A stretch of 64,000 nucleotides of DNA, taken from the NCBI GenBank assembly GCA_020055645.1, contig CM034546.1, forward strand, positions 10,850,001-10,914,000, given 5' to 3'. How positions within the stretch are numbered: the stretch's first letter is position 1; each line of letters starts with the position of its first letter. The stretch is from Tomocerus qinae (taxonomy: Eukaryota > Arthropoda > Collembola > Entomobryomorpha > Tomoceridae). This document shows, piece by piece, positions 22,117-32,046 of this stretch. A model generated the notes under the pieces. It ran no database searches. It was not told the origin of the DNA and worked only from the letters and a program-made list of their open reading frames with translations. The translations under genes and the position numbers were made by a program.

Positions 22117-23876
22117 GATAATTTATTTATTTATTTATTTAATTATAAGAAACAGCTTCTTTCCGAGAAAGGTAATTGGTGCTGTTAATGCACTTACAGG
22201 CAATTAGTGCATAATATTACATGTTTAGTCTGAATACGCTATAATAGTAACTTATAGTAAAATATTGGTATATTACTATAGAATTAAATGATTTAAAATA
22301 CTTTACAATAATTTGCAACGTTAATAATCATGGATTAATTGAATAAAACGCTATAGTAGCTTATTAAAACTGAAAGAAATTTACAACTTCGTCAATCGTT
22401 TCGTCATAGCTTGAAAAGTCAGAGATTGTATATATTTCATTCATTCATTATATTTTTATTGATGTACTCTGCGGGCAAGTAGCCCATAGCACATGTCAAA
22501 ATCAAGTTACATATTGTTTCACAATAAGATTCGCATTGATGGTCATAAACTAAAGACAAAAATAATACAGATTTATCATTTCGAATTACATTAACAAAAA
22601 TTTAGATCAACATTTCAATTTGACATCCAACTACAGCTCAAAATAATCTTACAATAATCTCATTTATCTCATAGTGAATAATCATACATTACTATAAGGT
22701 AAGCACATTTTCTTATACACTTTACTATTCTGATACTTCACAGATTTTCGGGCGATTTTCGTAAAGTAAAGTACTGCTTATCTACTAATTCTGCCTGTTA
22801 CAATTTACTAGACATTTTGGTTGCAGAATTTTTGAATTACAAGTTACTGAACCCCAGTTTACTAATTCCGCATTTTCCCCCTCAGCCACACATTGATACT
22901 ACTAGTCGTACCTACTACTCTATACCTGTACAGTTATAGTTATAGTATACGCAGTTACATACTTTGATCAGTATAGGTATATACAATACATCAGTTGGAG
23001 ATAATGAAAATTTTTGCTTACATGAATACCTTAGCTGTTTCTTATGTACCCAACCCAAATGCAATTGGATGGGGGAGTCTGGTTGTTGTGCTTACTTCTC
23101 GGCTATTTTGTAGAACTGTATGAGAGAGTGCATGAGCTGAAGTTTTATGCTGTACTATATGACGGGGCCGAATCTGCATAAATAAATTTGAGTATCTTGA
23201 CTTCCAACTCATGGTCGTTGCTTCATTACGAACTTATTCTCCCAAAAAGACGGCATGGCAAATCACGAAAACTTCAAAATTTTATCAAAATAAGTCACCT
23301 TTATTGAAAACTGATGATTTTCTTGAAACCCTCTCCTCCAGATGACCATTTTGGTGTCACTTTCACTACTCAAATGTCACTTTTACCAAGAAAATTTTCA
23401 GTTTCTTGTCAGAACCCAGAAGCACATGCACCTCTCTCTCTCACAGCAACAACCAGACTGAGAGATTGTATATATATTATCATTACTTTCGCCCAATTGA
23501 ATATCTAAAAAATATTTATACACTTCTGCCTTAAATACATTATAAGATTTAGCATTCCTTAAGTACTGTGGTAACCTAAGCCATTCAGTTACAGCTTGAT
23601 TAGAAAATGATCTTTCTGAATAGCTACTAGTCTTATTTTTTTGTACTATATAGGTATATGTTTTTGCTCTTGTTTCTCTACTTGACACATTTTCTATAGA
23701 TAGATAATCCGAAAAATAGGGTGGACCTTCAACGTTATTAATAAGATGATAAGTCACTTTCAATAATTCAAATTTATACAAATATTTAGGCAGAAGCCAA
23801 CTATTTTCAATCGTCAATAACTTTTTGACGCTTTCATATTTAGCTATACTGAAAACAAATCTGGCCCCTCTTCGTA
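22117..23876 (-). pseudogene. LINE 3' end inserted in element X and itself interrupted
   Basis: On the minus strand, a LINE polymerase C-terminus is read from about 23876 (GARFVFSIAKYESVKKLL, KYLYKFELLKVTYHLIN, ERSFSNQAVTEWLRLP). At about 23458 the frame meets a foreign insertion and acquires a spurious cysteine-rich end (stop at 23398). The authentic reading resumes beyond the insertion, at about 22436, continues with DFSSYDETIDEVVNFF, and then stops. An ATTT-type repeat on the plus strand at 22120-22141 is its A-rich tail. It is 5'-truncated and cannot retrotranspose. Confidence 0.7.
22437..23457 (-). mobile_element. Nested retroelement insertion with target-site duplication
   Basis: Flanked by the direct repeat agagattgtatatat (about 22422 and 23459), which lies within the host LINE ORF. 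The plus-strand ttcattcattcat run at 22436-22448 marks a 3' tail on the minus strand, preceded by caataaaaatata. Inverted copies of cagtctggttgttg occur at the 5' boundary (about 23444-23457) and at about 23076-23090, which suggests an internal inversion of the 5' part. No coding region is recognised. Confidence 0.6.
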
Positions 23877-24717
23877 ATAATTTTCTAAAATGTTGATTTA
23901 TTTTCTGGATGCTGGATTCAAATTTTCTCAAAAACTACCAGACGGATTTGAATGAAAGTTTGTGGAAGGATTCATTGATAGTTAAACCCCGTGGCATATT
24001 AACCTGACTCTTGCGGTTTTTTGAATAGAAAGGATGTTAGGTGTAATGTTGCCTATAGGATAAGTCCACCCGATCGGTAGTACATTTCCGACTAAATTGG
24101 GTAACTTAGAATGTTCACATTCTCAGGGTATAATCTAATTATAAATAGGAAGGCCGAGTTCGTAAATGGGCCAAATTGGTCTCACCCTCTGACCGGGGGA
24201 GGGGTTTAAAATTTAAGAATATATTTTAATTAAGTCGTTTTCGTTTAAATATTAAACTGCTTTGTATTATATCCGTTCTGCAATGGTTTATTTTCGTAAT
24301 TTTTACCCATTTTTACTTTGAGGGGATGACTATAACTTTGACCTGCCAGCTATCAAGCGAGCTGTTTCACAACTTTGTACGATGAATATAACCAAAGTTG
24401 TAATGATTTTTAGTAATTTCTAAAATTTCTTTCCATTTACCTGTAGGTTGTACCCTGAAGATTTGAATAGCGTCAACCATTCGAAAGTTATCGTGCATGC
24501 GGATAACCAGACAGTCAGACGTACAGACAGAAAGTGTATTCCTATACAGAGGAGATGAAATTCTCTGAATAACGCAATGTAATTGTTTTATTGTCTACAA
24601 TTACCATAAAATATTATTATCATAAGCGGTGAGAATTATGTAAACATTGTAGGTGAATGTCCCCTCCATCCCGGCACCGCAAAAATACAAAATTGATTGA
24701 AAGCCTTCCCTTTGCGT

Positions 24718-24769
24718 ATCATCCCTATACACTGTCAGTTGCGAAGCAACGACACGTGATAGGGATGAT
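24718..24769. repeat. 52-bp hairpin palindrome
   Basis: The atcatccctat ... atagggatgat arms close over a gttgcgaagcaac centre with few mismatches. It recurs inverted at 25617-25668 in the other arm. Confidence 0.75.
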
Positions 24770-24787
24770 CCCATTATCTATATTCTA

Positions 24788-25131
24788 TAGGCCACATTAC
24801 ATCTGACATCCTTTCTATTCAAAACCGTAAGAGTCAATGTCAATTACTAATATAGGTTCCTTGGATCGGAGTAGGAGTGGAAACTACTTCCATTACTTTC
24901 AAGACATTACGTCGGTCTGTAAAACCATGTTTGTAAAATGTACAGTTACAAAGTTAAGGATAATTTTCGAAAATGTTGATTTCTTTTCTGGATGCTGGAT
25001 TCTTAAAAACTACCAGACGGATTTGAATGAAAGTTTGTGGAAAGATTCATTGATAGTTAAACCCCGTGGCATATTAACCTGACTCTTGCGGTTTTTTGAA
25101 TAGAAAGGATGTTAAATGCAATGTTGCCTAT
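24788..25131 (+). mobile_element. TIR element X, copy 2
   Basis: About 344 bp with roughly 50-bp imperfect TIRs: the left end holds cacattacatctgacatcc and ctattcaaaaccgtaagagt, the right end their complements. It encodes no recognisable protein. Confidence 0.7.
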
Positions 25132-25232
25132 AGGATAAGTGCACCCTGTCGGTAGTACATTTCCGACGAAATTGAGTAACTTTTAATTCGAGATAATGAG
25201 TTGCAATACTTTTGGAGTCTTGTTTGCCAATG

Positions 25233-26280
25233 ACCGACAGGGTGCACTTATCCTATAGGCAACATTGCATTTAACATCCTTTCTATTCAAAAAACCGCAA
25301 GAGTCAGGTTAATATGCCACGGGGTTTAACTATCAATGAATCTTTCCACAAACTTTCATTCAAATCCGTCTGGTAGTTTTTAAGAATCCAGCATCCAGAA
25401 AAGAAATCAACATTTTCGAAAATTATCCTTAACTTTGTAACTGTACATTTTACAAACATGGTTTTACAGACCGACGTAATGTCTTGAAAGTAATGGAAGT
25501 AGTTTCCACTCCTACTCCGATCCAAGGAACCTATATTAGTAATTGACATTGACTCTTACGGTTTTGAATAGAAAGGATGTCAGATGTAATGTGGCCTATA
25601 GAATATAGATAATGGGATCATCCCTATCACGTGTCGTTGCTTCGCAACTGACAGTGTATAGGGATGATACGCAAAGGGAAGGCTTTCAATCAATTTTGTA
25701 TTTTTGCGGTGCCGGGATGGAGGGGACATTCACCTACAATGTTTACATAATTCTCACCGCTTATGATAATAATATTTTATGGTAATTGTAGACAATAAAA
25801 CAATTACATTGCGTTATTCAGAGAATTTCATCTCCTCTGTATAGGAATACACTTTCTGTCTGTACGTCTGACTGTCTGGTTATCCGCATGCACGATAACT
25901 TTCGAATGGTTGACGCTATTCAAATCTTCAGGGTACAACCTACAGGTAAATGGAAAGAAATTTTAGAAATTACTAAAAATCATTACAACTTTGGTTATAT
26001 TCATCGTACAAAGTTGTGAAACAGCTCGCTTGATAGCTGGCAGGTCAAAGTTATAGTCATCCCCTCAAAGTAAAAATGGGTAAAAATTACGAAAATAAAC
26101 CATTGCAGAACGGATATAATACAAAGCAGTTTAATATTTAAACGAAAACGACTTAATTAAAATATATTCTTAAATTTTAAACCCCTCCCCCGGTCAGAGG
26201 GTGAGACCAATTTGGCCCATTTACGAACTCGGCCTTCCTATTTATAATTAGATTATACCCTGAGAATGTGAACATTCTAA
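25233..26280 (-). repeat. 1,048-bp inverted-repeat arm, right
   Basis: Mirror of 24106-25153 across a 79-nt spacer (25154-25232). The spacer is itself related to the outer arm (ttttggagtcttgtttgcc against tacttttggagccgaagacc). Confidence 0.92.
25255..25598 (-). mobile_element. TIR element X, copy 3 (mirror of copy 2)
   Basis: Exact inverse of copy 2 as part of the large inverted repeat. Confidence 0.7.
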
Positions 26281-26672
26281 CTCAAACTGTTCGAAAGTTA
26301 TTGTGCATACGGATAACCGGACGGACGTACAGACAGAAAGAGTATCCTATACGAAGGCTAATGGAACATAGTGCAACGTCTTTTATTTCATTTTGCCTTT
26401 TGTCCAATTTTGTTACGGCTTGCCGTAGGTTTTATTCGGCTTATTCAAACAACAACTGCAATTTGGGTAAAAAAGTAAAAAGCAAAGCCATTCCACATCC
26501 AACGACAAAATTTTGTCAACGCAATTGGTGCGGAACCCCTCCTAAATCTTGATTTCTGTAGTTAGGAAAAAATACATGGAGATAAGTAGGAGGCTTCTTT
26601 TCTTATGGACTGCTGCCCGATGGTATGTACGGCCAGCTGGCGCAGGCGTGATACCAATCGGGCCACCTGATA

Positions 26673-27116
26673 ATATAGGATAAGTCCACCCGGTTGGTAT
26701 ACACTTCCGATGAAACGCTATTGAGTCACTTTAATTAGAGATAATGCAGTTGCAGTACTTTTGGAGCCGAAGACCTAAGACAAGAAAGAACTTTGGAATT
26801 TAAAACTGCGACCGCTGACTGACAGAAAATTGTATTTTCTACTTCCTTTCTGTTCACGAGACAAAATTATGACGAAAACATGAAATTTCCAAACAAATAT
26901 TTACGTTACCATGATAATTAAATTTAGTGGATTGCGAGAAATGGTTTTGGAGATTGCAAACTTGCATATTTTCAGGATGTAAGATTAAAATACGATGAAC
27001 TTACAAGTTGAATGTAATATCAATACAAGATTCATATGAGAAATAATGAGCATGGCCAGTCGTACAACATTCTTATAAGATCTATTGTAGAACTTACAAG
27101 ATTTTTGCGTAAGGGA
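26673..27116 (-). repeat. Outer inverted-repeat arm, right
   Basis: Complement of 21556-22004 with scattered substitutions and small gaps. The inner edge is ataggataagtccacccggt. Confidence 0.8.
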
Positions 27117-28070
27117 AGAACTGTCCCGTCTAATTCTGATAACATTTGTGTCTTGCAAATCTGCATTGATTTGTAGGCCACTTACATCAACACTCATATT
27201 TTTTCCTGTCAACGATAGTTTTTTCAAACCTTCAACATGAACCAACTCATTTATCACAACAATAACTTCGATATTAAAAATATATTATATATTAAAAATA
27301 ACTAAAAATAAGCATAACTTCGATTCAGCTCCATATAAATATTATTGTAATTTTTTTAATTAATTTGACGTCTTAAGAAACAATCTTCTTGATGGATGAA
27401 AAATTTAATTTCATTCATGAAAAAGGTTACCCTTTTACTATGACATTCGCTACGACGTGTAATTATGAGTAGAGATGACAAGTTGACAACTGAGAGTCAA
27501 ATGCAGTCGAGCAGGTCTACTGGTATACTATACCAGGAGTTACAAAAAAGGGAATACTTTTTAAAAATCGTACTCCTACCTTTTTTAATAAAAAATTCAA
27601 CCCTAGCCATACTAACATATTTTTTGCACAGTTCTTATTAACATGCACAGGGGTGTAGGCAATGTATTTTGAGTATGGTGACGGCCATTGCATACACGTG
27701 AAAAAGTCAGGGTTCCGGGTTTCTACTCTCATGGCATAGTCAATACAGCAAGAAATCTAGACGCAGACCCACATAATTACGAAACCTCTGAGCCTACACA
27801 TGTGTGCATGTTAGTATTTAATGTTTATTTTGGTCAACTTTTTTGTATTATTTTATTTCTTACAGCCGCTATAGCCGACCACATAACCTCATATATACAT
27901 CATTAGAAAGAGCAATAAATTCTTGAGGCATAGCAAAATCCCCGAGGTTGTGTGGTCGATAGTTTCGTATTGTAATGCATTTGGTTTGTTGGGTTGAATT
28001 ATTACTTATGCTACGTGCAGTATTTGAATGGATTAGTTTTGTATATTCAGTGCTAAGTGCTACGCAGAAA
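27117..28070. other. Gene-free stretch upstream of CARD/NB-ARC gene
   Basis: Holds one small inverted repeat (listed separately). No credible gene otherwise. The promoter or first exon of the downstream gene may lie here. Confidence 0.35.
27869..27962. repeat. 94-bp inverted repeat, small MITE-like
   Basis: ctatagccgaccacataacc on the left pairs with gaggttgtgtggtcgatag on the right (one substitution and a 3-nt bulge) over a 53-nt loop. It could be a minimal MITE or a transcribed hairpin. Confidence 0.5.
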
Positions 28071-29230
28071 ATGGGTGAGGAAATACTAAAAATTTGGCCT
28101 ATCTTGTAGAAAATTTAACTAATCTCCATCAGGTTTTAGCTCACTGTGTACAAGATGAGGTCGTTACAAGAGACGAGAAGGATCGAATTGTAAGTAAAAC
28201 TTTGTAAACTCTATTATGTATCTGTACATTATGTAGCTAAGTGTAAGGTAATTGTGGTTGAAATTGTACCAGATGACTCATGAACTCTGTGTATGGATAT
28301 AGATGGCAGGTGAAACACCTTTGGATAGAAATGACCGCTTTTTTTATTCACTGATGAAGAGAAACTGGGAAAGTGTAAAAATCAACGTTATTTCAATTTT
28401 TCGGAAGACATCAAATGGACATTGTGCCGATATATTAGAAGGCAATGAAGATTTACATATGGTACTATCCGAGGAGCTTAAAATTGAACCAATTTTTGAC
28501 TCCAAATGGTGGCCAGAAGAAAAATGTCTTCCAAAGGCTTTTCTCGAAAGGAAGGAGAATCACAACAAATTGATTGACATTTTAAAAGAGCATTTAACGA
28601 GCAGTAAAAGCAAGTCAACAGTAATCAGCCAAGGAGCCACCGTCTTCGGAATGGGAGGGTCGGAAAGACGACGATTGCAAAGTGGTTTTGCTCGACATTA
28701 TCAGGCCGATTATGATCACATCATTTGGATAGATTGTGGTGAGGAAAATCTTTCGACTTCTTTTACTGAATTAGCTAAGGAATTGAAAGTTGATGCAACC
28801 CTGAAACTGAATTCAATCGCAAGAGAGTGTTTTTCTAAATTGGAAGAAGCAAAATGCCTTTTTATTTACGACAATGCCGAATGTTATCAAGGCCACCAAG
28901 GAATACGAGACGTTCTTCCAAAACATGATAATTTCCACACGCTAATCACATCGAGGACTAAAGAGTGGGAAGTGAGTCTGGAGACGGAAAAATACCAGAA
29001 ATGATTCTTGATGCATTTCCAACAAAAGACAGTGTTGAATTCTTGAAGAAGAACTTAAAAGATAAATCTTGTACAGAAAAACAATTGGAAGATTTGAGTG
29101 TACTACTTGGGAATCTTCCGTTGGCTTTGCAAATAGCAACTACTACAATAAATACCAAAAACTTATCACTGAACGACTACATCGAAAGAATCAAACAAAC
29201 TGCTGGCATTATTAATTCAACCTTTGACAA
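28071..29230 (+). pseudogene. CARD plus NB-ARC (Apaf-1/CED-4-like) gene, damaged and truncated by satellite
   Basis: An exon about 28091-28189 reads NLAYLVENLTNLHQVLAHCV and then QDEVVTRDEKDRI. It splices phase 0 (GTAAGT donor; acceptor at 28302) to a second exon at 28303 that completes a CARD-like helical domain (DRFFYSLMKRNWESVK). NB-ARC motifs follow: GMGG at the P-loop, IIWIDCGEEN, Walker B CLFIYDNAE, LITSRTKEW, and GNLPLALQIA of the GLPL type. Such proteins are ATP/ADP switches that nucleate signalling complexes in cell death or immunity. Damage: the ATG at 28071 needs one more A in an A-run to reach the frame; the P-loop lysine segment is replaced by SERRRLQSG through paired opposite 1-nt shifts; the frame shifts again at about 28990. 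Homology ends at about 29230, where satellite starts, so the rest of NB-ARC and any sensor repeats are absent. Confidence 0.7.
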
Positions 29231-30411
29231 CCTCCTTCAGAGCTCTAGAATTTTCAATTTTTTGAATCCAAGATTGAAAAGATAGTTTTCTTGTTGACTA
29301 TCATTCTACGAATACAACAATATGGTAGTGTTAAATCATCGAAAAATATAGCTAGATTACATAGAACTACAAAGAAAATCATTTTAAGGAAATAAAAACG
29401 AAGGTATTAGTGGGGTCTATAAAAATTTGATTGACTTAAAAGGGTCTTCGTCTCAAGCTCTAGAATTTTCAATTATTTAAATTCAAGATTGAAAAGATAG
29501 TTTTCTTGTTGACTTTCATTCTACGAAAACAACTATATGGTAGTGTTAAATCATCAAAAAATATAGCTAGATTACATAGAACTACAAAGAAAATCATTTA
29601 AGGGAAATAAAAACGTAGGTATTAGTGGGGTCTATAAAAATTTGACTGACTTAAAAGGGTCTTCGTCGTAAGCTCTAGAAGTTTCAATTATTTAAATTCA
29701 AGATTGAAAAACGAAAATTTATATTGAGTGTCATTCTACGAATACAACTATATGAAAAGGTTAAATTATCAATATTTATATGCAGGAACACATAAAACCA
29801 CGAAGAAATGAATTAAAAGAACAAAGAGAAGGGAGTATTACTTAGGACATTCAAAATTTGGGTGACTTAAATTAGGTTCTCCTACAGAGCTCTAGAATTT
29901 TCAATTTTTTGAATCCAAGATTGAAAAGATAGTTTTCTTGTTGACTATCATTCTACGAATACAACTATATGGTAGGGTTAAATCATCAAAAAATATAGCT
30001 AGATTACATAGAACTACAAAGAAAATCATTTTAAGGACATAAAAACATAGGTATTAGTAGGGTCAATAAAAATTTGATTGACTTAAAAGGGTCTTCGTCT
30101 CAAGCTCTAGAATTTTCAATTATTTAAATTCAAGATTGAAAAGATAGTTTTCTTGTTGACTATCATTCTACGAATACAACTATATGGTAGTGTTAAATCA
30201 TCAAAAAATATAGCTAGATTACATAGAACTACAAAGAAAATCATTTAAGGGAAATAAAAACGTAGGTATTAGTGGGGTCTATAAAAATTTGACTGACTTA
30301 AAAGGGCCTTCGTCGTAAGCTCTAGAAGTTTCAATTATTTAAATTCAAGATTGAAAAACGAAAATTCATATTGAGTATCATTCTACGAATACAACTATAT
30401 GAAAAGGTTAA
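29231..30411. repeat. Satellite array, left edge (trimer A-A-B organisation)
   Basis: The monomer-start motif agctctagaa recurs at 29241, 29456, 29671, 29888, 30103 and 30318, so the monomer is about 215 bp. Type A carries aagatagttttcttgttgac and tcattttaaggacataaaaa; type B carries atatttatatgcaggaacac and gaagggagtattacttagga. The order here is A-A-B repeated, with a period of 647 bp. Confidence 0.95.
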
Positions 30412-32046
30412 CCCTTCAGAGCCTGAATAATTTTTTTTGACAAATCGTTTTCAAATTTTAGTCAGGTGTTAAGGTTGCAAAAGCCATGATAAATTATAAT
30501 TTTGGCGCATGTCGGGTCAAAGGTCACAGAGAAATTTCATGTGTCCATATGGACACGCTAGGCCTTTTGGTTGCTAAATAACAACGAACACTTGGTTGGG
30601 CTGCGGTTTACAGAACGAAAACCTACATCTTATTTATCAGCACATTCGCTCAATAAATAACCTAACATGCTTATATAAGCATATATGCTCTATATATAAG
30701 CATATACGCTCTATATATAAGCAAATACGCTCTATATATAGGCATTTACGCTCTATATATAAGCAAATACGCTCTATATATAGGCATTTACGCTCTATAT
30801 ATAAGCATATACATCCTATATATAAATATATACGCCCTAGATATATTCATATGAGTGCTATATATAAGCATATACGGTCTATATATAAGCATATACGGTC
30901 TATATATAAGCATATACGGTCTATATATAAGCATATACGGTCTATATATAAGCATATACGGTCTATATATAAGCATATACGGTCTATATATAAGCATATA
31001 CGGTCTATATAAGCATATACGGTCTATATATAAGCATACACGCCCTATATAAAAGCATTTAAGTCCTATATAAAATCATATCAGTCCTATATAAAAGCAT
31101 ATTAGCCATATATAAAAGCATATAAGCCACATATAAAGGCATATAAACCCTATATATAAGCATATAAACTCTATATGTAAACATATAAGCCCTATATATA
31201 AGAGTATAAGCCCTATATATAAGCATATAAGCCCTATATATAAGCCTGTAAGCCCTATATATAAGCATATGAGCCCTATATGGAAGCATATAAACCCTAT
31301 TTATAAGCATATAAGCCGTATATAAGCATATAAGCTCTATATATAAGCCTATAAGCCCTATATATATAAGCATATAAGCCCTATATATAAGCATATAAGC
31401 CTTATATATAAGCATATACGTCCTATATATAACCATATAAACCCTATATATAACCATATACACCCTATATATAACAATATACACCTTATATATAACCATA
31501 TATACACCCTATATATAAGTATATACGCCCTTTATATAAGCATATATGCTTGAAATATGTATATTCGCCCTAACTCAATATATAGTTGTCTAAACTGTTC
31601 ACATGGCTTTAATCACACTTGGTGTTCTAAAAACATTAATGAGATTTCGTAAAGGCCTAGTGTGTCCATATGGACACCTAAGGGTATTATGTCATGTCAG
31701 GTCACAATGACAAAACACAATGTGTCCAAATTTGACCTTAAAATATTCTATGACTAACAAAGAGAAAGTTTGAAAAGTTTTTATTTATTATACGGAGGCT
31801 AACTATTTCAAAAAGCAATTCGAAAAAATTACCTTTTCGCAAAATCCATTTTGATCCAAATCATTGTAGTCAACAGTAATTTTTTTCAAAAATAAGCAAT
31901 ATGGAAAAAAATTTATTTTACCAAAAACATTCAAAAATATACCCTTTAGTTTGTACTGGGTGCCAAACATAAATTTAATTTAGTTTGCCTAAGGAAAATA
32001 TGTCTAAGCGCGCCGTGTCCATATGGACACTCTAGGATCTGAAGGG
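30412..32046. mobile_element. piggyBac-like non-autonomous element (TTAA duplication)
   Basis: A 1,635-bp insertion in a type B satellite monomer. TTAA at 30408-30411 is repeated at 32047-32050; removing the insert and one TTAA restores the satellite sequence. The ends are cccttcagagcctg and its near complement aggatctgaaggg, fitting the CCC...GGG termini and TTAA duplication of piggyBac elements. The perfect 16-bp palindrome GTGTCCATATGGACAC occurs at 30541, 31662 and 32015, near both ends. There is no transposase frame. The centre is a 21-bp minisatellite. Confidence 0.85.
30668..31560. repeat. 21-bp minisatellite (tatataagcatatacggtc type)
   Basis: About 43 units of ctatatataagcatatacgg-like sequence. 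The block at about 30866-31020 is homogeneous; units on either side differ (cgctc, catcc, agccc variants). The 21-bp period gives open frames on both strands reading SIYKHIR or IYRPYML; these are not taken as genes. Confidence 0.95.

Larger units (their letters stand above)
21996..24060 (+). mobile_element. TIR element X, copy 1 (split by LINE insertions)
   Basis: The left end ctataggtcacattacacct and the right end cctgactcttgcggttttttg...gcctatagg form the same TIR as copies 2 and 3. The interior matches copy 2 up to attacgtcgg (about 22115) and again from about 23877. The roughly 1.76 kb between is LINE DNA, with about 45 bp of X missing at the junction. Confidence 0.7.
24106..25153 (+). 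repeat. 1,048-bp inverted-repeat arm, left
   Basis: Pairs with 25233-26280. For every landmark checked the paired coordinates sum to 50386, so there is no net indel between the arms; all stretches compared are identical. It contains TIR element X copy 2 and a 52-bp hairpin. Confidence 0.92.
21556..27116. mobile_element. Composite long-terminal-inverted-repeat element with nested insertions
   Basis: The outer arms are 21556-22004 and 26673-27116, beginning tcccttacgcaaaaatctta and ending in its complement. They match at about 90% by eye over some 445 bp. Between them lie three copies of a shorter TIR element, a nearly perfect 2 x 1,048-bp inverted repeat and two nested LINE-type insertions. 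No transposase frame is visible, so it is non-autonomous or emptied. The long arms recall foldback-type elements, but the superfamily is not established. No clear target duplication was found at the outer ends. Confidence 0.65.

Noticed and set aside
24837..25549. Two identical 81-residue frames in opposite orientation
   Set aside because: They mirror each other because of the 1,048-bp inverted repeat; no family signature and no codon constraint is visible.
26600..26672. Possible tRNA- or SINE-like fold around cccgatggtatgtacggcca
   Set aside because: A stem with ccaatcggg is visible but no A/B box pair, acceptor stem or anticodon arm could be drawn. No tRNA gene was found in the window.
30596..31499. 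Long SIYKHIR / IYRPYML repeat proteins on both strands
   Set aside because: By-product of the 21-bp minisatellite; open on both strands simultaneously.
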